Below, piece by piece: positions 31,537-40,513 of a stretch of 56,304 bases of DNA. This DNA is from a virus: the IMG/VR virus record IMGVR_UViG_3300027972_000013, positions 1-56,304 of that record. One strand, written 5' to 3'. The position numbers and the translations under genes are program-made. Below the pieces are notes generated by a model, which made no database searches, had not been told where the DNA came from, and saw nothing but the letters and a program-made list of their open reading frames with translations. Each line of letters begins with the position of its first letter. Position 1 is the first letter of the stretch.

Positions 31537-34500
31537 TACGACCACCTCGGCTCATGATCGACGTCCATGTCAACCGTTCGGCTTACTGCGGCGTCGCTGT
31601 ACTCGACGACGTTTGCACCAGGGGCTAGCTTCCAGAACACGCCCGTCATGTCGTAGCGCACGTCCGTACCGTTCTTCTTCACGGTCATGCGGTCGGTGTC
31701 GATTTCGAGGATGTCGCCCGCCGCGAGGCTGCCTGAGTAGCCAATCAACTGGACGATGTACTTGATGGCGACGATCTGGAGCGAGGTCGTTGCTGTAATC
31801 GCCACTACGCCACCGCGCACGATCATGCCAAGCGCGGCGACAGAGACCGCGACGGAGATCGCCGACGCCAGCGTGAACAAGAGCCCACCACGCGGGATGA
31901 TCTCGGCGCTGGCAGTGATCGCCGCAACTGCATCGGCTAAGAGACTCGCCGCCGCCGCCAACTCCGCTACGGCCTGAGCGTCCACCACCCCGTCAAGCGT
32001 CATCGTCCCCACGGCTACTTGTGAGGCGACGACGTTGATCCCCGCCGACGCGCGGCGAATGGGTGAGCCCAGGCTGACGAGGACTGCCGTAACGTGCTCG
32101 ATGCTGACCTTGCCGTCAGCGAGGAGGTTGCCTGCCGCGACGACTTCCGCCGCCGCCGTGATGAGATCCTGGGCCGAGGCCAAGAGCGCGGCCTGTGCTT
32201 CGATAGACGCCGCGGCAGAGATGGCGGTATTGCCTCCGCGGATGAGGCCGGCGACTGCTTGCATGGACGCGGCAATCGCCACGGCGCACACCCCGACCTT
32301 GACCATGGTGTCGGGGACAATACTGAGAGAGGCGCTCGCGTCAATGTCTACAACTCCGTCCGCAATCAGGCTGGCCGCGGCGACGATGGATGCGACCGCG
32401 TCAACGTCGACAACGCCGTCCGCCGTTAGGCTGCCAGCCGCGATGAGGTCGGCGACCGCGGCGATGTCCGCCTTGCCGTCTGTCGTCAAGTTCGCCCCCG
32501 CCACCAATGCTGCGAGCGCCGCTATCGCACACGCGGCAGCCTTGACCATGCCGTCTGGGACAATGCCGAGGAAAGCGCTCGCGGTGACGCCCGCCGTGCC
32601 GTCTACGATGAGGTTCGCCGCCGCGACAAGCCCCGCAGCTGCACCAACATCGACAGCCCCGTCCGCAAGGAGGATTCCCGCCACGACAAGATCAGTGACG
32701 GCGGAGATGTCGACAACGCCGTCCGCAATCGTAGACGCGAGAGCGGACAATGAGGCCGCAGCTTGTACGTCTACCGCGGCAACCTTGAAGACGGCTCCCG
32801 CGGGATCGACTGACACGACCGCCTGGATGTCCACTGCGCCCAGCTTGACGAGCGCCTGGAGAATCAAGAGCGCCGCCGCAGCATTCGCGTCTACCTTGCC
32901 GTCTGCGATGAGGGAGCCAAGGACGACAAGTGATGCCGCTACGTTAGCGTTCACCTTCCCGCCGAGGGTGAGCTCGCACACCGCCGACAATGATGCTGCC
33001 GCGTTCGCGTTCACAACACCAAGCCGAACGAGCGTCGCAACATCCGCAAGGTTGGCTGCCGCAGATATGGCAACCACGCCGGATTCAAGTTGCGACGCCC
33101 CGCCCGCCTTCCAGAAGCAGCCAGCTTCCCCGACGAGCGGCTTGGCCTGCGAGTTGTAGAGCGTCGTGACCCATGTCGAGGCTTTCTCTGCGTTTAGTAG
33201 GCGGTACTCGTCTCCGATACCCGCGAAGAAGTTGGCCTCATTGTGCGACCCAATGAGGAGCGCCCGCGCCACATTCTCCATCGCGGTGTAAGTGCCTGAT
33301 GTATCGTCCGTGTCGTCTATCTGGACGCCGTCACGGTAAATCTTGAATCCAGAGCAGGCTTCGTTCCCCGAGTATGTTCCGACGAAGTGATGCCAAGCGT
33401 TGTCGTTCGCTAGAGCGGTGTTGTAGTGCCGCCCACGGAAAGCCCCGGTTGAGTTGTCCCACGCATCGAAGTAGATCTTGCTTCCCGACGAGACGTAGAG
33501 AAGCCACTCTCTCAAGTCGGCTGGTCCGCCGCCTGCCGCTGTCGTGTAGATTCCGATGAGGGAGCGCGAGGCCACCTTATCAGTGTCGAACTTGACCCAC
33601 AGCGCGATCGTGAAGGGCGAGTCCGTAGACCCATCCCCGAATGAGAAGTGGGCATCATCCCCCATCGAGATGTAGTCAGCGGTCCCGTCGAAGTCTTGTG
33701 CGCTACCCACGACTCCGCTTGTCGTCACCGCAGGATGAGCCGCCGCTTGCTTCGTTCCGTTGTGGGCCAACGTTCCGTAGTCGTCAACGCAGGACGTGCT
33801 CGTGGTACGTGCCTGTGCCGCGACTGATCCAAAGTAGCGGATGTCTGCCGCTCGGTCGTACCCGTCCGCGCCGAGGAACCAGACGAGCCGGAACGACGGA
33901 AGCGCATTGAGTGGGTAGTACGGCATCGAGTTGTGCGTCGACGATCCCGTTGTGATGTCCCGCGCCTTGGCCCAGGAGATGGCGCTGATTGGCGTCGAGT
34001 ATTCCTGCACCTCGTCCTTGGCCGACACGGCGACAGTGAACGCGGCATAGAGCGTCGTACCGAAGATGTAGAGCGATCCGTCGCAAATGCTCGTGTCTGC
34101 ATCGTATGGCGTCCCAATCGCATCGCTCTCTAGGACCGTGGTCTCATTCCACGCCCCGCCCGAGTAGTCGAAGCAGAGCAGCTTGTCCGTCGCAACGGAA
34201 TCCGTGACCTTGTAGAGGATGAACGGCCTGTTCGTTGAGTCTGCGACGATTGCTCCGACGTACCCAGTATCCCATGATGCGTCGGAGTTGAAGACGAGAT
34301 AGCCAGCGCCCTCGGCCATCGGCAAGGTGATCGCTCCGCCGTCCGCTTCCTTCCATGCCGGTGTCGCTGCCGTCGCGTTGTCCGTGTAGGCATAGTAGAG
34401 ATCGTGGTTGAGGTTCCCCGCCGAGTAGTCTCGGTAGTGGTAGGCGAGGTGAACACGATCCGAGGCCCCAATGCAGACGGAGTAGTATTGGGTATCGAGG

Positions 34501-35411
34501 TCCGCTACGCCCTCAACCACCGTCTGACTGTTGCCCCAGGTCGCGCCCGAGTCGGACGACAGGATGCGGTAGATTCCGTAGTACGTCGTCCCGCCGTCCG
34601 CTCTGGTTCCTCGGTAGAAGAGCGCGAACTTACCGTCCGACAGGATCAGGCATTGGGGATAGGCACAGTTCATGTCAGAGTTGACGGCGTTGACGACCGA
34701 ACCCCACGCCGAGATATCCTCGACGTTCGTCGACTTCTTCATGAACAGCTTGCCTGTCGCCCCAGAATACCCGCCATAGAAGACGTAGATGTAGCCGTCT
34801 GCGTCGATTGCCAGCGTTGGGGCGTTGTGTGCCGAGTCCGCTTCGGCGTCGTCTACCTTGACCGGCGTCGCCCAACGCAGGGTATCGAGGTCGAAGTAGG
34901 TGATGTAGATATCGCACCCCGTCTGCCACTTGAGGTATCCGAGGTAGATCCTTTGGTACGTGCCGGAGAAGTAGATCGCCCGCCGCTTGTTGAGCCACAG
35001 CGAAGTAGCGTCCGCCGCCGTCTGGATCGTCCCATCGCCCATCCCGAGCGCGAAGACGTACTCCGACGGGAACACATTCGCCGCGTCTTCCTGTCCGATG
35101 CACGTTGAACAGCCACAGTAGATGTAGAAGTCAGCGTCAGCGTCTACGTCGTGCGTACACTTGACCCAGGCGATCAGCGTTGTGCCATCGAACGAGACGA
35201 TGCGATGGGGGATCTTGGTCGTACCGTTTGTGTTTGTGAAGACGATGTCCCCGCCGCCTGGCTGCGCGTTGGCTAGTTCGGGCCACTCAGTCGTCGTGAT
35301 CTTTAGCGGAGTCGGGAAGTCGGCGACGTCTGCGCCGACCTTCGTATGGTCGACCGTCGCCTTGTAACGATACGTCCAGACATCCGATCCCGACGTGTAC
35401 CAAGTCGCCAT
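31536..35411 (-). CDS. Giant multidomain tail fibre: DUF2341, BNR-like propeller, LamG, repeats, Dit-like end
   Basis: A 1291-residue protein. Residues 1-110 look like DUF2341 (DFPTPLKITTTEWPELANAQ; FYIYCGCS). Residues 115-560 look like a BNR-type sialidase/polysaccharide-lyase propeller (APTLAIDADGYIYVFYGGYS; CLILSDGKFALFYRG; LSSDSGATWG). Residues 575-745 are a LamG/concanavalin domain (FTIALWVKFDTD; GFKIYRDGVQIDD; FFAGIGDEYRL). Residues 775-1215 are about 22 Ala/Val-rich units of 20 residues. Residues 1218-1291 repeat the Dit C-terminal fold (LAAGDILEIDTDRMTVKKNG; LAPGANVVEYSD). It likely binds or trims surface glycans. ATG 35411 follows GGGGG. Confidence 0.8.
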   Translation of the reverse strand: MATWYTSGSDVWTYRYKATVDHTKVGADVADFPTPLKITTTEWPELANAQPGGGDIVFTNTNGTTKIPHRIVSFDGTTLIAWVKCTHDVDADADFYIYCGCSTCIGQEDAANVFPSEYVFALGMGDGTIQTAADATSLWLNKRRAIYFSGTYQRIYLGYLKWQTGCDIYITYFDLDTLRWATPVKVDDAEADSAHNAPTLAIDADGYIYVFYGGYSGATGKLFMKKSTNVEDISAWGSVVNAVNSDMNCAYPQCLILSDGKFALFYRGTRADGGTTYYGIYRILSSDSGATWGNSQTVVEGVADLDTQYYSVCIGASDRVHLAYHYRDYSAGNLNHDLYYAYTDNATAATPAWKEADGGAITLPMAEGAGYLVFNSDASWDTGYVGAIVADSTNRPFILYKVTDSVATDKLLCFDYSGGAWNETTVLESDAIGTPYDADTSICDGSLYIFGTTLYAAFTVAVSAKDEVQEYSTPISAISWAKARDITTGSSTHNSMPYYPLNALPSFRLVWFLGADGYDRAADIRYFGSVAAQARTTSTSCVDDYGTLAHNGTKQAAAHPAVTTSGVVGSAQDFDGTADYISMGDDAHFSFGDGSTDSPFTIALWVKFDTDKVASRSLIGIYTTAAGGGPADLREWLLYVSSGSKIYFDAWDNSTGAFRGRHYNTALANDNAWHHFVGTYSGNEACSGFKIYRDGVQIDDTDDTSGTYTAMENVARALLIGSHNEANFFAGIGDEYRLLNAEKASTWVTTLYNSQAKPLVGEAGCFWKAGGASQLESGVVAISAAANLADVATLVRLGVVNANAAASLSAVCELTLGGKVNANVAASLVVLGSLIADGKVDANAAAALLILQALVKLGAVDIQAVVSVDPAGAVFKVAAVDVQAAASLSALASTIADGVVDISAVTDLVVAGILLADGAVDVGAAAGLVAAANLIVDGTAGVTASAFLGIVPDGMVKAAACAIAALAALVAGANLTTDGKADIAAVADLIAAGSLTADGVVDVDAVASIVAAASLIADGVVDIDASASLSIVPDTMVKVGVCAVAIAASMQAVAGLIRGGNTAISAAASIEAQAALLASAQDLITAAAEVVAAGNLLADGKVSIEHVTAVLVSLGSPIRRASAGINVVASQVAVGTMTLDGVVDAQAVAELAAAASLLADAVAAITASAEIIPRGGLLFTLASAISVAVSVAALGMIVRGGVVAITATTSLQIVAIKYIVQLIGYSGSLAAGDILEIDTDRMTVKKNGTDVRYDMTGVFWKLAPGANVVEYSDAAVSRTVDMDVDHEPRWS
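31766..33086 (-). repeat. About 22 tandem 60-base units coding Ala/Val-rich repeats
   Basis: The coding repeats follow x-DG-x-VDI-x-A-x-A-S-L-x-A-x-A-x-L-I with a period near 20 residues. Units are diverged, but neighbours such as TADGVVDVDAVASIVAAASL and ADGVVDIDASASLSIVPDTM are close, indicating expansion by duplication. Two longer super-units end IVPDGM and IVPDTM. Confidence 0.75.
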
Positions 35412-36122
35412 CTAGGCCCCCATCTTCACGAGTTCGCCCACGATCTCCGCGTCCGTCATCGTCTCGCGTAGCCCCTTGACCTTGTCAGCTACCCAGGCCA
35501 CCGTCTCCGTCCTCGCGCCTGCCATGAGGTCGTTCACCTCGAGAAGGTCGATCGACTTGTAGTGATGCAGCCGCACGTCGAAGTCCATCCAAATCTCGAA
35601 CCCTCTCTCTCTGGCTGCGTCCCAGAACGCAAACCCCGGCGAGCCCCATTCCGTCCCGTCCTCGTTCAGCTTGGGGTGGCGATACGTCCCCACGGGGATC
35701 GCCTCGAGCACCTTCCGCTTGGCGAGGACGCCCGACATCGAGACGCGGTCGATCTTCTCTAGCCCCGATCCGTATACGTAGGTGTACTTCTGTGCCGCTT
35801 CATTCCACCTAAGAGAGACGGGGCACGGGCCCTTGCCCGACACCCAATGCCAGCACACCCCGGAGCAGACGTCCTTGTCATGCTCGGCAAGTCGCTCGAT
35901 CGCATCGTCAGGCGGGCACTCGTCATCATTCAGGATGAAGGCGTAGTCGCAATCCGAGTCAAGGAACTTCTTATGGAGTCGGTTGAAAGCCCCCTCTACT
36001 GGAGCAACCCCGTAGGCTTTCATGTCGACGACCTCATAGCCCCGCATCGCGCTACGGACTATCCAGTCATGCAGCACCGCCTCCATGCGGCCCATTGTCG
36101 GGAGTAGGATCGCTACCTTCAT
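35412..36122 (-). CDS. Glycosyltransferase family 2-like protein in tail operon
   Basis: A 236-residue protein: KVAILLPTMGRMEAVLHDWI, a GAFNRLHKKFLDSDCDYAFI segment, LNDDECPPDDAIERL (DxD-like acidic motif binding the nucleotide sugar), then RVSMSGVLAKRKVLEAIPVG and SPGFAFWDAARERGFEIWMD. This is the GT-A layout of family 2-like enzymes. AGGGGG precedes the ATG. Its place between the Dit-like and giant fibre genes suggests it glycosylates a tail protein or the host receptor; this is inference. Confidence 0.75.
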   Translation of the reverse strand: MKVAILLPTMGRMEAVLHDWIVRSAMRGYEVVDMKAYGVAPVEGAFNRLHKKFLDSDCDYAFILNDDECPPDDAIERLAEHDKDVCSGVCWHWVSGKGPCPVSLRWNEAAQKYTYVYGSGLEKIDRVSMSGVLAKRKVLEAIPVGTYRHPKLNEDGTEWGSPGFAFWDAARERGFEIWMDFDVRLHHYKSIDLLEVNDLMAGARTETVAWVADKVKGLRETMTDAEIVGELVKMGA

Positions 36123-36372
36123 TCAACCCCCTCAACTGCTTCACGAGCCCTTCCACGTCGGCGTTTGGGTCTTTCAGCGCCGTGAGTAGCGCGAATAGCA
36201 TCGCCGCGTTCTCGCCCTTCACGATCAGGCGGATTTCCTTCCCGCCAAGCGCCGCGGGCGAGACTGGTAACTCGGCCTTGAGCTCCAGCCTCGCCTGGGC
36301 GTCCACTACTCGAGTCGGCTTCGCGCCGATGTTGGGGGCGAGAACCATGTGACACTGAGCCTCATGGATCAT
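36067..36372 (-). CDS. Hypothetical tail-region protein
   Basis: A 101-residue protein: MIHEAQCHMVLAPNIGAKPT, KAELPVSPAALGGKEIRLIV, ENAAMLFALLTALKDPNADV and a Gly/Pro tail. The start overlaps the stop of 36372-36770 as TAATG, and its end overlaps the glycosyltransferase by 56 bases. No family is recognised. Confidence 0.6.
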   Translation of the reverse strand: MIHEAQCHMVLAPNIGAKPTRVVDAQARLELKAELPVSPAALGGKEIRLIVKGENAAMLFALLTALKDPNADVEGLVKQLRGLNEGSDPTPDNGPHGGGAA

Positions 36373-36770
36373 TACGCCCCCGCTGCGATCGTGATGTCGA
36401 TGTTCCCCGCAGAGAACTTGATCTGGTCACCGTCCCCGACCGTCTTCGGAGTGGTCAGCGACCCATAGGCCGTGTCAAGGGCGCACGTCGCCGTCGAGCA
36501 CGAGCTGATTCCTAGATGCGTGATCGTGCCCCACGCCCCGCCCGTCGCTACCTCGAACGTCAAGTCCGCCGAGTTGTCCATCGTCCGCGAGGCCGCATCG
36601 TCGCCGAACGTGATTGCCTTGCGCGTGTAGCAATAGCACGCAGGCACCTCACACGACGCGGAGCCCGTATCGGTCGGGTCCGCTAGATGCAGCGACCCGT
36701 AGACCTGTGTCGTCTTGAACGCCGCCGTTAGGATGGCGTTCGCCTTGTCCGTCACGAATGAACTCGCCAT
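36372..36770 (-). CDS. Phage tail fibre-like small structural protein
   Basis: A 132-residue beta protein: LHLADPTDTGSASCEVPACY, RKAITFGDDAASRTMDNSAD, WGTITHLGISSC, LTTPKTVGDGDQIKFSAGNI. The RKAITFG / N-SADLTF / WGTITHLGI / GDQIKFSAG order is that of a widespread small siphovirus tail protein annotated as tail fibre-like. It carries an unusual Cys cluster (CEVPACYCY; SSCSTATC). Confidence 0.65.
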   Translation of the reverse strand: MASSFVTDKANAILTAAFKTTQVYGSLHLADPTDTGSASCEVPACYCYTRKAITFGDDAASRTMDNSADLTFEVATGGAWGTITHLGISSCSTATCALDTAYGSLTTPKTVGDGDQIKFSAGNIDITIAAGA

Positions 36771-36774
36771 GCTC

Positions 36775-37347
36775 TCACCCCACTACCTTTTGAGCTACTT
36801 TGATCCCCGTCACGGCCCCAACCCCGTTGTTCGTGATCGTGATGACCACCGGAGTCGATACCGTGCCGTCGTTGGTGATTGACAGCGCCGTTGGAGACGC
36901 TGTCACCGTCGCCGTTTCCGTCTCTTCCGCTCCGTATGCGTAAGGGTCGGAGGCCACAAGAGGGAGCGTGAAGTACCCAATCGTGCTGCCGACCAATCGC
37001 TGCACTGAGATGTTCCCGTTGTAGCGAACCGTATACGTCTTGTCGGACTCCTTCAGGAATACGAGGGCGACGTCCTTGGGCTTTCCATCGGCATCTAGTA
37101 ACGCCGCAGCTACCGATCTCGCCGCCGTCGCCAGCGCCGCCATCGTCGAGCCAACCACCGCACACGGGAGGCTGAACTCTCGAGGACCGAGATCCCCGTC
37201 GAACTCCCACCGCCCAGCCCGGCCAGGGATCTCGACGTACCGCTCGCGCACCGATGGGGCCAGCGGCTCGTCTGAGCCCTGCATCAACTCGATCCCAAGT
37301 GAGATGTCCGTCACTCCGTCAAGCGTGAATCGACTCACTAGGCTCAT
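36775..37347 (-). CDS. Distal tail protein (Dit)-like, ending early
   Basis: A 190-residue protein with the Dit N-terminal domain: MSLVSRFTLDGVTDISLGIE, RYVEIPGRAGRWEFDGDLGP, REFSLPCAVV, IGYFTLPLVASDPYAYG, SITNDGTVSTPVVITITNNG, GAVTGIKV. Normal Dit proteins continue here into a second beta domain (GD-x-L-x-ID...TV-x-NG...L-PG-N). This gene stops at VAQKVVG instead; that second domain appears on the two fibre proteins 30556-31536 and 31536-35411. It overlaps the tape measure stop (ATGA). Confidence 0.78.
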   Translation of the reverse strand: MSLVSRFTLDGVTDISLGIELMQGSDEPLAPSVRERYVEIPGRAGRWEFDGDLGPREFSLPCAVVGSTMAALATAARSVAAALLDADGKPKDVALVFLKESDKTYTVRYNGNISVQRLVGSTIGYFTLPLVASDPYAYGAEETETATVTASPTALSITNDGTVSTPVVITITNNGVGAVTGIKVAQKVVG

Positions 37348-40124
37348 ATCGTCGCCCCCGCACTCCGTAGCCGCGTGGCGTAGAGGTTGTACGTCTCGCG
37401 GGCAATCTTCTTGATGTCAAGGTCGTCACGGACGTTGATCGTCGCGCCGTCGTAGAGGCCGCGCATGTCAACCTGAATCCCGCTCGCTGGCTGGGCAGAC
37501 ATCGCCGTCACAATCCCCGAGCCGATCTTGGAGAAGACACCTTCGTTGAGCGGCAGGAATGCCTCGGGGCCGGATTCGGCGACCGCATGGGCTGGGAGAA
37601 TCGTTGGGGAGGTAAAGACGCCGCCTTTGTCAAACCCCGCGATAGCAAGCCCGGTCGCCGCACCCGTATACGCTGCGGCCTCGGCCACCTTCGCGCCGAC
37701 TGCCGGCCACAGAAGCGGGTCGAATATCGCTGCAAATCCAAGCGCCAACGCCTCGCCTGCCGCCGCCGCTGCTTTCAGGAAGAGGGATTCGCGCAGCGAT
37801 GTGAGGACGTCCTTCGCCATCTGCTTCAGGACTTCCCAGATCGACTTGCGCGTCTCCTTGTAGGCAGTCTCCTCATCCTTCAAGGCTTGCGAGGCGGTGT
37901 CGTGCGCCGTCGTCTCCGCTGTCGTATACGCATCGAGGATGGCCTGGTGTTGGGTGTTGTACTCTTCCTCGGAGATGAGCTTCTCGTCTAGCTGCTTCTG
38001 GAGCGCGGCCAGCTCTTCGTCGCGTTGCTTCGCCGCTTCGTCAACGGCTGTCTGCTCCTCTTCCTTGATCTGATCGAGCGCAGCCTGGTACTCATCGGCC
38101 TGGTTGAGGTACTCGTTGATCGCCCCACCAACGATGTCCCCGAATGTGTCGGCGACGATCTGCCCGGTCTCGCCAAGCTCGATCATCTCTTCGCCAGCTT
38201 CGTTCGTCTTTCTGACGACGAGGCCCAACTTCTCCGCAAACTTGGCCCATGACCGCGTTGCCTTCTCTACGACTGGCGTAGACTCATCAATCATCCCAGA
38301 CACGCCGGGGATTACTTCGTCGTAGGCCGCGACGATCTGGCCCGCCATCTCATTGAATGCGGCCAGCCCGCTTCCCTCTGGAGATGTAAGAGCCGCCGTC
38401 GCCGCGCCCTGCAAATCGGCTATGAGCGCCGCCGTGGCTCCCGCGCTAAGTCCGAGTTGCCTCGCCTTGCCAGCGAGTTCCGTCATTCGATCTGCTACTG
38501 CCGCCGTATCGGCGTTCGCTTTCGTGTAGTCGATGTATCTGTAGTCCGTAGAGAACATCTCGCCATAGGTCGCGCCAGCTACGTCCTGAACTTCATGCTC
38601 AGAGATGATCTGGGCTGTCTGCTGGCGAATTGGGGCGAGGTCGGCAGTTTGGCTGGTTATCCACTCTCGATACTGCGCTTCTTTCTGGGCCTGTTCTGCC
38701 GCCTCTCGTTCCGCTTCGGCGATGGCCTCCATGTGCTGTCGGAGCCTCGCCGCTTCCTGATTCGATTGGATGATGCGCGTTACGAACAACCCAATACCGG
38801 CACCAATCGCCAGCGTAGCCAACTTGATCGGGTCAAACGCCGCGGCGATCTTCCCGAGGTTGGAGATCACTCCCTCCAACTTCATCGCCGCGAACGCCGC
38901 AACAATGGCGACAATACCCATGATGACGGCGTCCTTGTTCTCGATGATCCAGACGAACGAGTTGGCGAGGCCGGTCGCCATCGACGTGAAGAAGTCCTCG
39001 ATGCCCTGCTTGTTCTCTGTGAAGACGTCGACCAGCTTTTGCATCGAGGGAACAAGGTTCTCTCCAACAGCCGTCTTCATGTCCTCGACGTTGTTCTGGA
39101 GGATCTTGACGCCCGAACCGAACGTCGTGACCTTGATGTTGAAATCCTCTTGCAGATCACGCGCCGTCTCGTACTCGACGTTCGCTAGGTGTACGGACGA
39201 TTCGACGTCGCCCCAGTTCTGCCCGAGGATCTCCACCTTGTTGGCCGACTCGCCAAGCAGATCCTTCAACGTGTCAGCGTTCGCGCTTCCGTCCCCGAGC
39301 TTCGTGGCGATCTGTCCAAGCAGGCCGACGAAGTCGTTGTCGCGCATCGTCTCGAACTGCTCCGTGGTCAGCCCGAGCGCCTCCGCGAAGTCCTCGATCT
39401 TCGTCGGATCGCGCATCGCGTCGACGACGCCCTGCAACTGGGAAGCCGCCTCGCGGGCCGTTCCGCTGATCTCGGTGAACGACGCGACGAGGGCAGCGAT
39501 CTCCGGTGCCGTGGTCGCCATGCCGGTGAAGTTGTCGGCAACCTTCTTCGTGTTGGAGACGAGATCCTCGAAGTTGATGTTGTGGGTGTCAGTGAGCGCC
39601 GAGATCGCTGACCCAAACCCCTCGAAGTCGAGTTCCGAATCCCCGAGGATCTTCTTGATTTTGGCGAAGTCCTGGCCGACCTGCTCGGGCAATGCGCCCG
39701 TGGCGATACTGATCTTGGCAACGCTCGTCACGAACTTCTCAATCTCGGGAGCGGTGTCCATCCCCATCTGCGCCGCAGCATTGGCGACCTTCATCAAGTC
39801 TCCGGTTGTGATGGGGACTTGCAGCGACAGCTTGCGCATCGCCTCGCCAACGCCGCCCGCCTGGTCGGGGTCAATCTTCGTTGCCAGCTCTGCTACGGAG
39901 TCACCGTACTCCGACGCCGCCTGGACTGCTTCTTTGAGGAAGCCCTTGAACTCGGAAACGATCTTGCCAATGGTGAACGCGCCGATAATGACGGAGCCGA
40001 CCTTCTTGAAGGTCGATTCAATCGTGCCGCTATGTGTCTGCGCGGTCGCGGTAACTGCCTTGATGTCAGCTTCGGCAGCAGTACGGTTGATGGAGATGGT
40101 CCCGAACAGCGTGAAAATGTTTAT
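37344..40124 (-). CDS. Tape measure protein, start codon irregular
   Basis: About 926 residues: a head region (INIFTLFGTISINRTAAEAD, QTHSGTIESTFKKVGSVIIG), a tail tape-measure core (SEYGDSVAELATKIDPDQAG; TALTDTHNINFEDLVSNTKK), hydrophobic spans (DAVIMGIVAIVAAFAAMKL; LATLAIGAGIGLFVTRII), coiled coil (about 660-720) and a hydrophobic C-terminal block. The first ATG in frame is 39839, which would cut 95 residues of clearly matching sequence. Upstream the frame has no ATG, GTG or TTG before a TGA; the candidates are ATA 40124, overlapping the chaperone stop as ATAA, or ATGGCC if one G of ATGGGCC is an error. Confidence 0.82.
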   Translation of the reverse strand: MNIFTLFGTISINRTAAEADIKAVTATAQTHSGTIESTFKKVGSVIIGAFTIGKIVSEFKGFLKEAVQAASEYGDSVAELATKIDPDQAGGVGEAMRKLSLQVPITTGDLMKVANAAAQMGMDTAPEIEKFVTSVAKISIATGALPEQVGQDFAKIKKILGDSELDFEGFGSAISALTDTHNINFEDLVSNTKKVADNFTGMATTAPEIAALVASFTEISGTAREAASQLQGVVDAMRDPTKIEDFAEALGLTTEQFETMRDNDFVGLLGQIATKLGDGSANADTLKDLLGESANKVEILGQNWGDVESSVHLANVEYETARDLQEDFNIKVTTFGSGVKILQNNVEDMKTAVGENLVPSMQKLVDVFTENKQGIEDFFTSMATGLANSFVWIIENKDAVIMGIVAIVAAFAAMKLEGVISNLGKIAAAFDPIKLATLAIGAGIGLFVTRIIQSNQEAARLRQHMEAIAEAEREAAEQAQKEAQYREWITSQTADLAPIRQQTAQIISEHEVQDVAGATYGEMFSTDYRYIDYTKANADTAAVADRMTELAGKARQLGLSAGATAALIADLQGAATAALTSPEGSGLAAFNEMAGQIVAAYDEVIPGVSGMIDESTPVVEKATRSWAKFAEKLGLVVRKTNEAGEEMIELGETGQIVADTFGDIVGGAINEYLNQADEYQAALDQIKEEEQTAVDEAAKQRDEELAALQKQLDEKLISEEEYNTQHQAILDAYTTAETTAHDTASQALKDEETAYKETRKSIWEVLKQMAKDVLTSLRESLFLKAAAAAGEALALGFAAIFDPLLWPAVGAKVAEAAAYTGAATGLAIAGFDKGGVFTSPTILPAHAVAESGPEAFLPLNEGVFSKIGSGIVTAMSAQPASGIQVDMRGLYDGATINVRDDLDIKKIARETYNLYATRLRSAGATI

Positions 40125-40513
40125 GGCCCATCACCCCCCGGCGGAATCCACCCCATCCGCCCAGCCTTCATCAGCCGCTCAATCTCTTCGTCCGTGATCT
40201 CGGGGGCCTCTGCCGCTTTCGGCTCCCCCAACCCCAACTGCCCCAGGAACACGTCAAACGGAATGACGCTCGCCCACTCTCCCGTCCCCGTCATCGGCGC
40301 GTTCTCTCGATAGCTCCACAGCGCCTCCCACCACCGATCCCGCTTCACGCCATCCCGCGTCACGCGGAAGAGTTGAATCAGCCGCGCATACGGGATCGCT
40401 AGGACTTCTTCGTCCGTCCAGCCGTAGCGTGCTTGGATTCTGTCGATGGCTTCTTCAACCGCTCGAGCAGCGTCTTCACCCCCGCGCTCTCTTTCATCGC
40501 CCGGAAGCTCTCG
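40121..40513 (-). CDS. Tail assembly chaperone T part, reached by -1 frameshift
   Basis: This frame has no start of its own with a ribosome site. Continuous coding runs back to the slippery site: RELPGDERERGGEDAARAVE, then EAIDRIQARYGWTDEEVLAI, PYARLIQLFRVTRDGVKRDR, EALWSYRENAP and ITDEEIERLMKAG. The RYGWTDEE...ARL...LFR pattern is typical of the T domain of gpG-gpT proteins. The fusion from 40965 would be about 281 residues. In lambda-type phages the G and GT forms together guide tail-tube assembly on the tape measure. Confidence 0.78.
   Translation of the reverse strand, partial: RELPGDERERGGEDAARAVEEAIDRIQARYGWTDEEVLAIPYARLIQLFRVTRDGVKRDRWWEALWSYRENAPMTGTGEWASVIPFDVFLGQLGLGEPKAAEAPEITDEEIERLMKAGRMGWIPPGGDGP

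Noticed and set aside
31766-33086. CRISPR array
   Set aside because: The repeats are continuous, coding and diverged, without spacers or cas genes; no CRISPR array is present in the window.
32035-33159. Plus-strand frame of 374 codons with Ala/Thr repeats
   Set aside because: Mirror of the repeat region of the giant fibre; repetitive because the real gene is.
31536-35411. Diversity-generating retroelement acting on the fibre
   Set aside because: No reverse transcriptase frame and no adenine-biased template/variable repeat pair was seen.
38770-40197. Long plus-strand frame of 475 codons
   Set aside because: Antisense to the tape measure gene; low-complexity Ser/Ala/Thr composition, no ribosome site, no domain. 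It arises from codon bias of the real gene.
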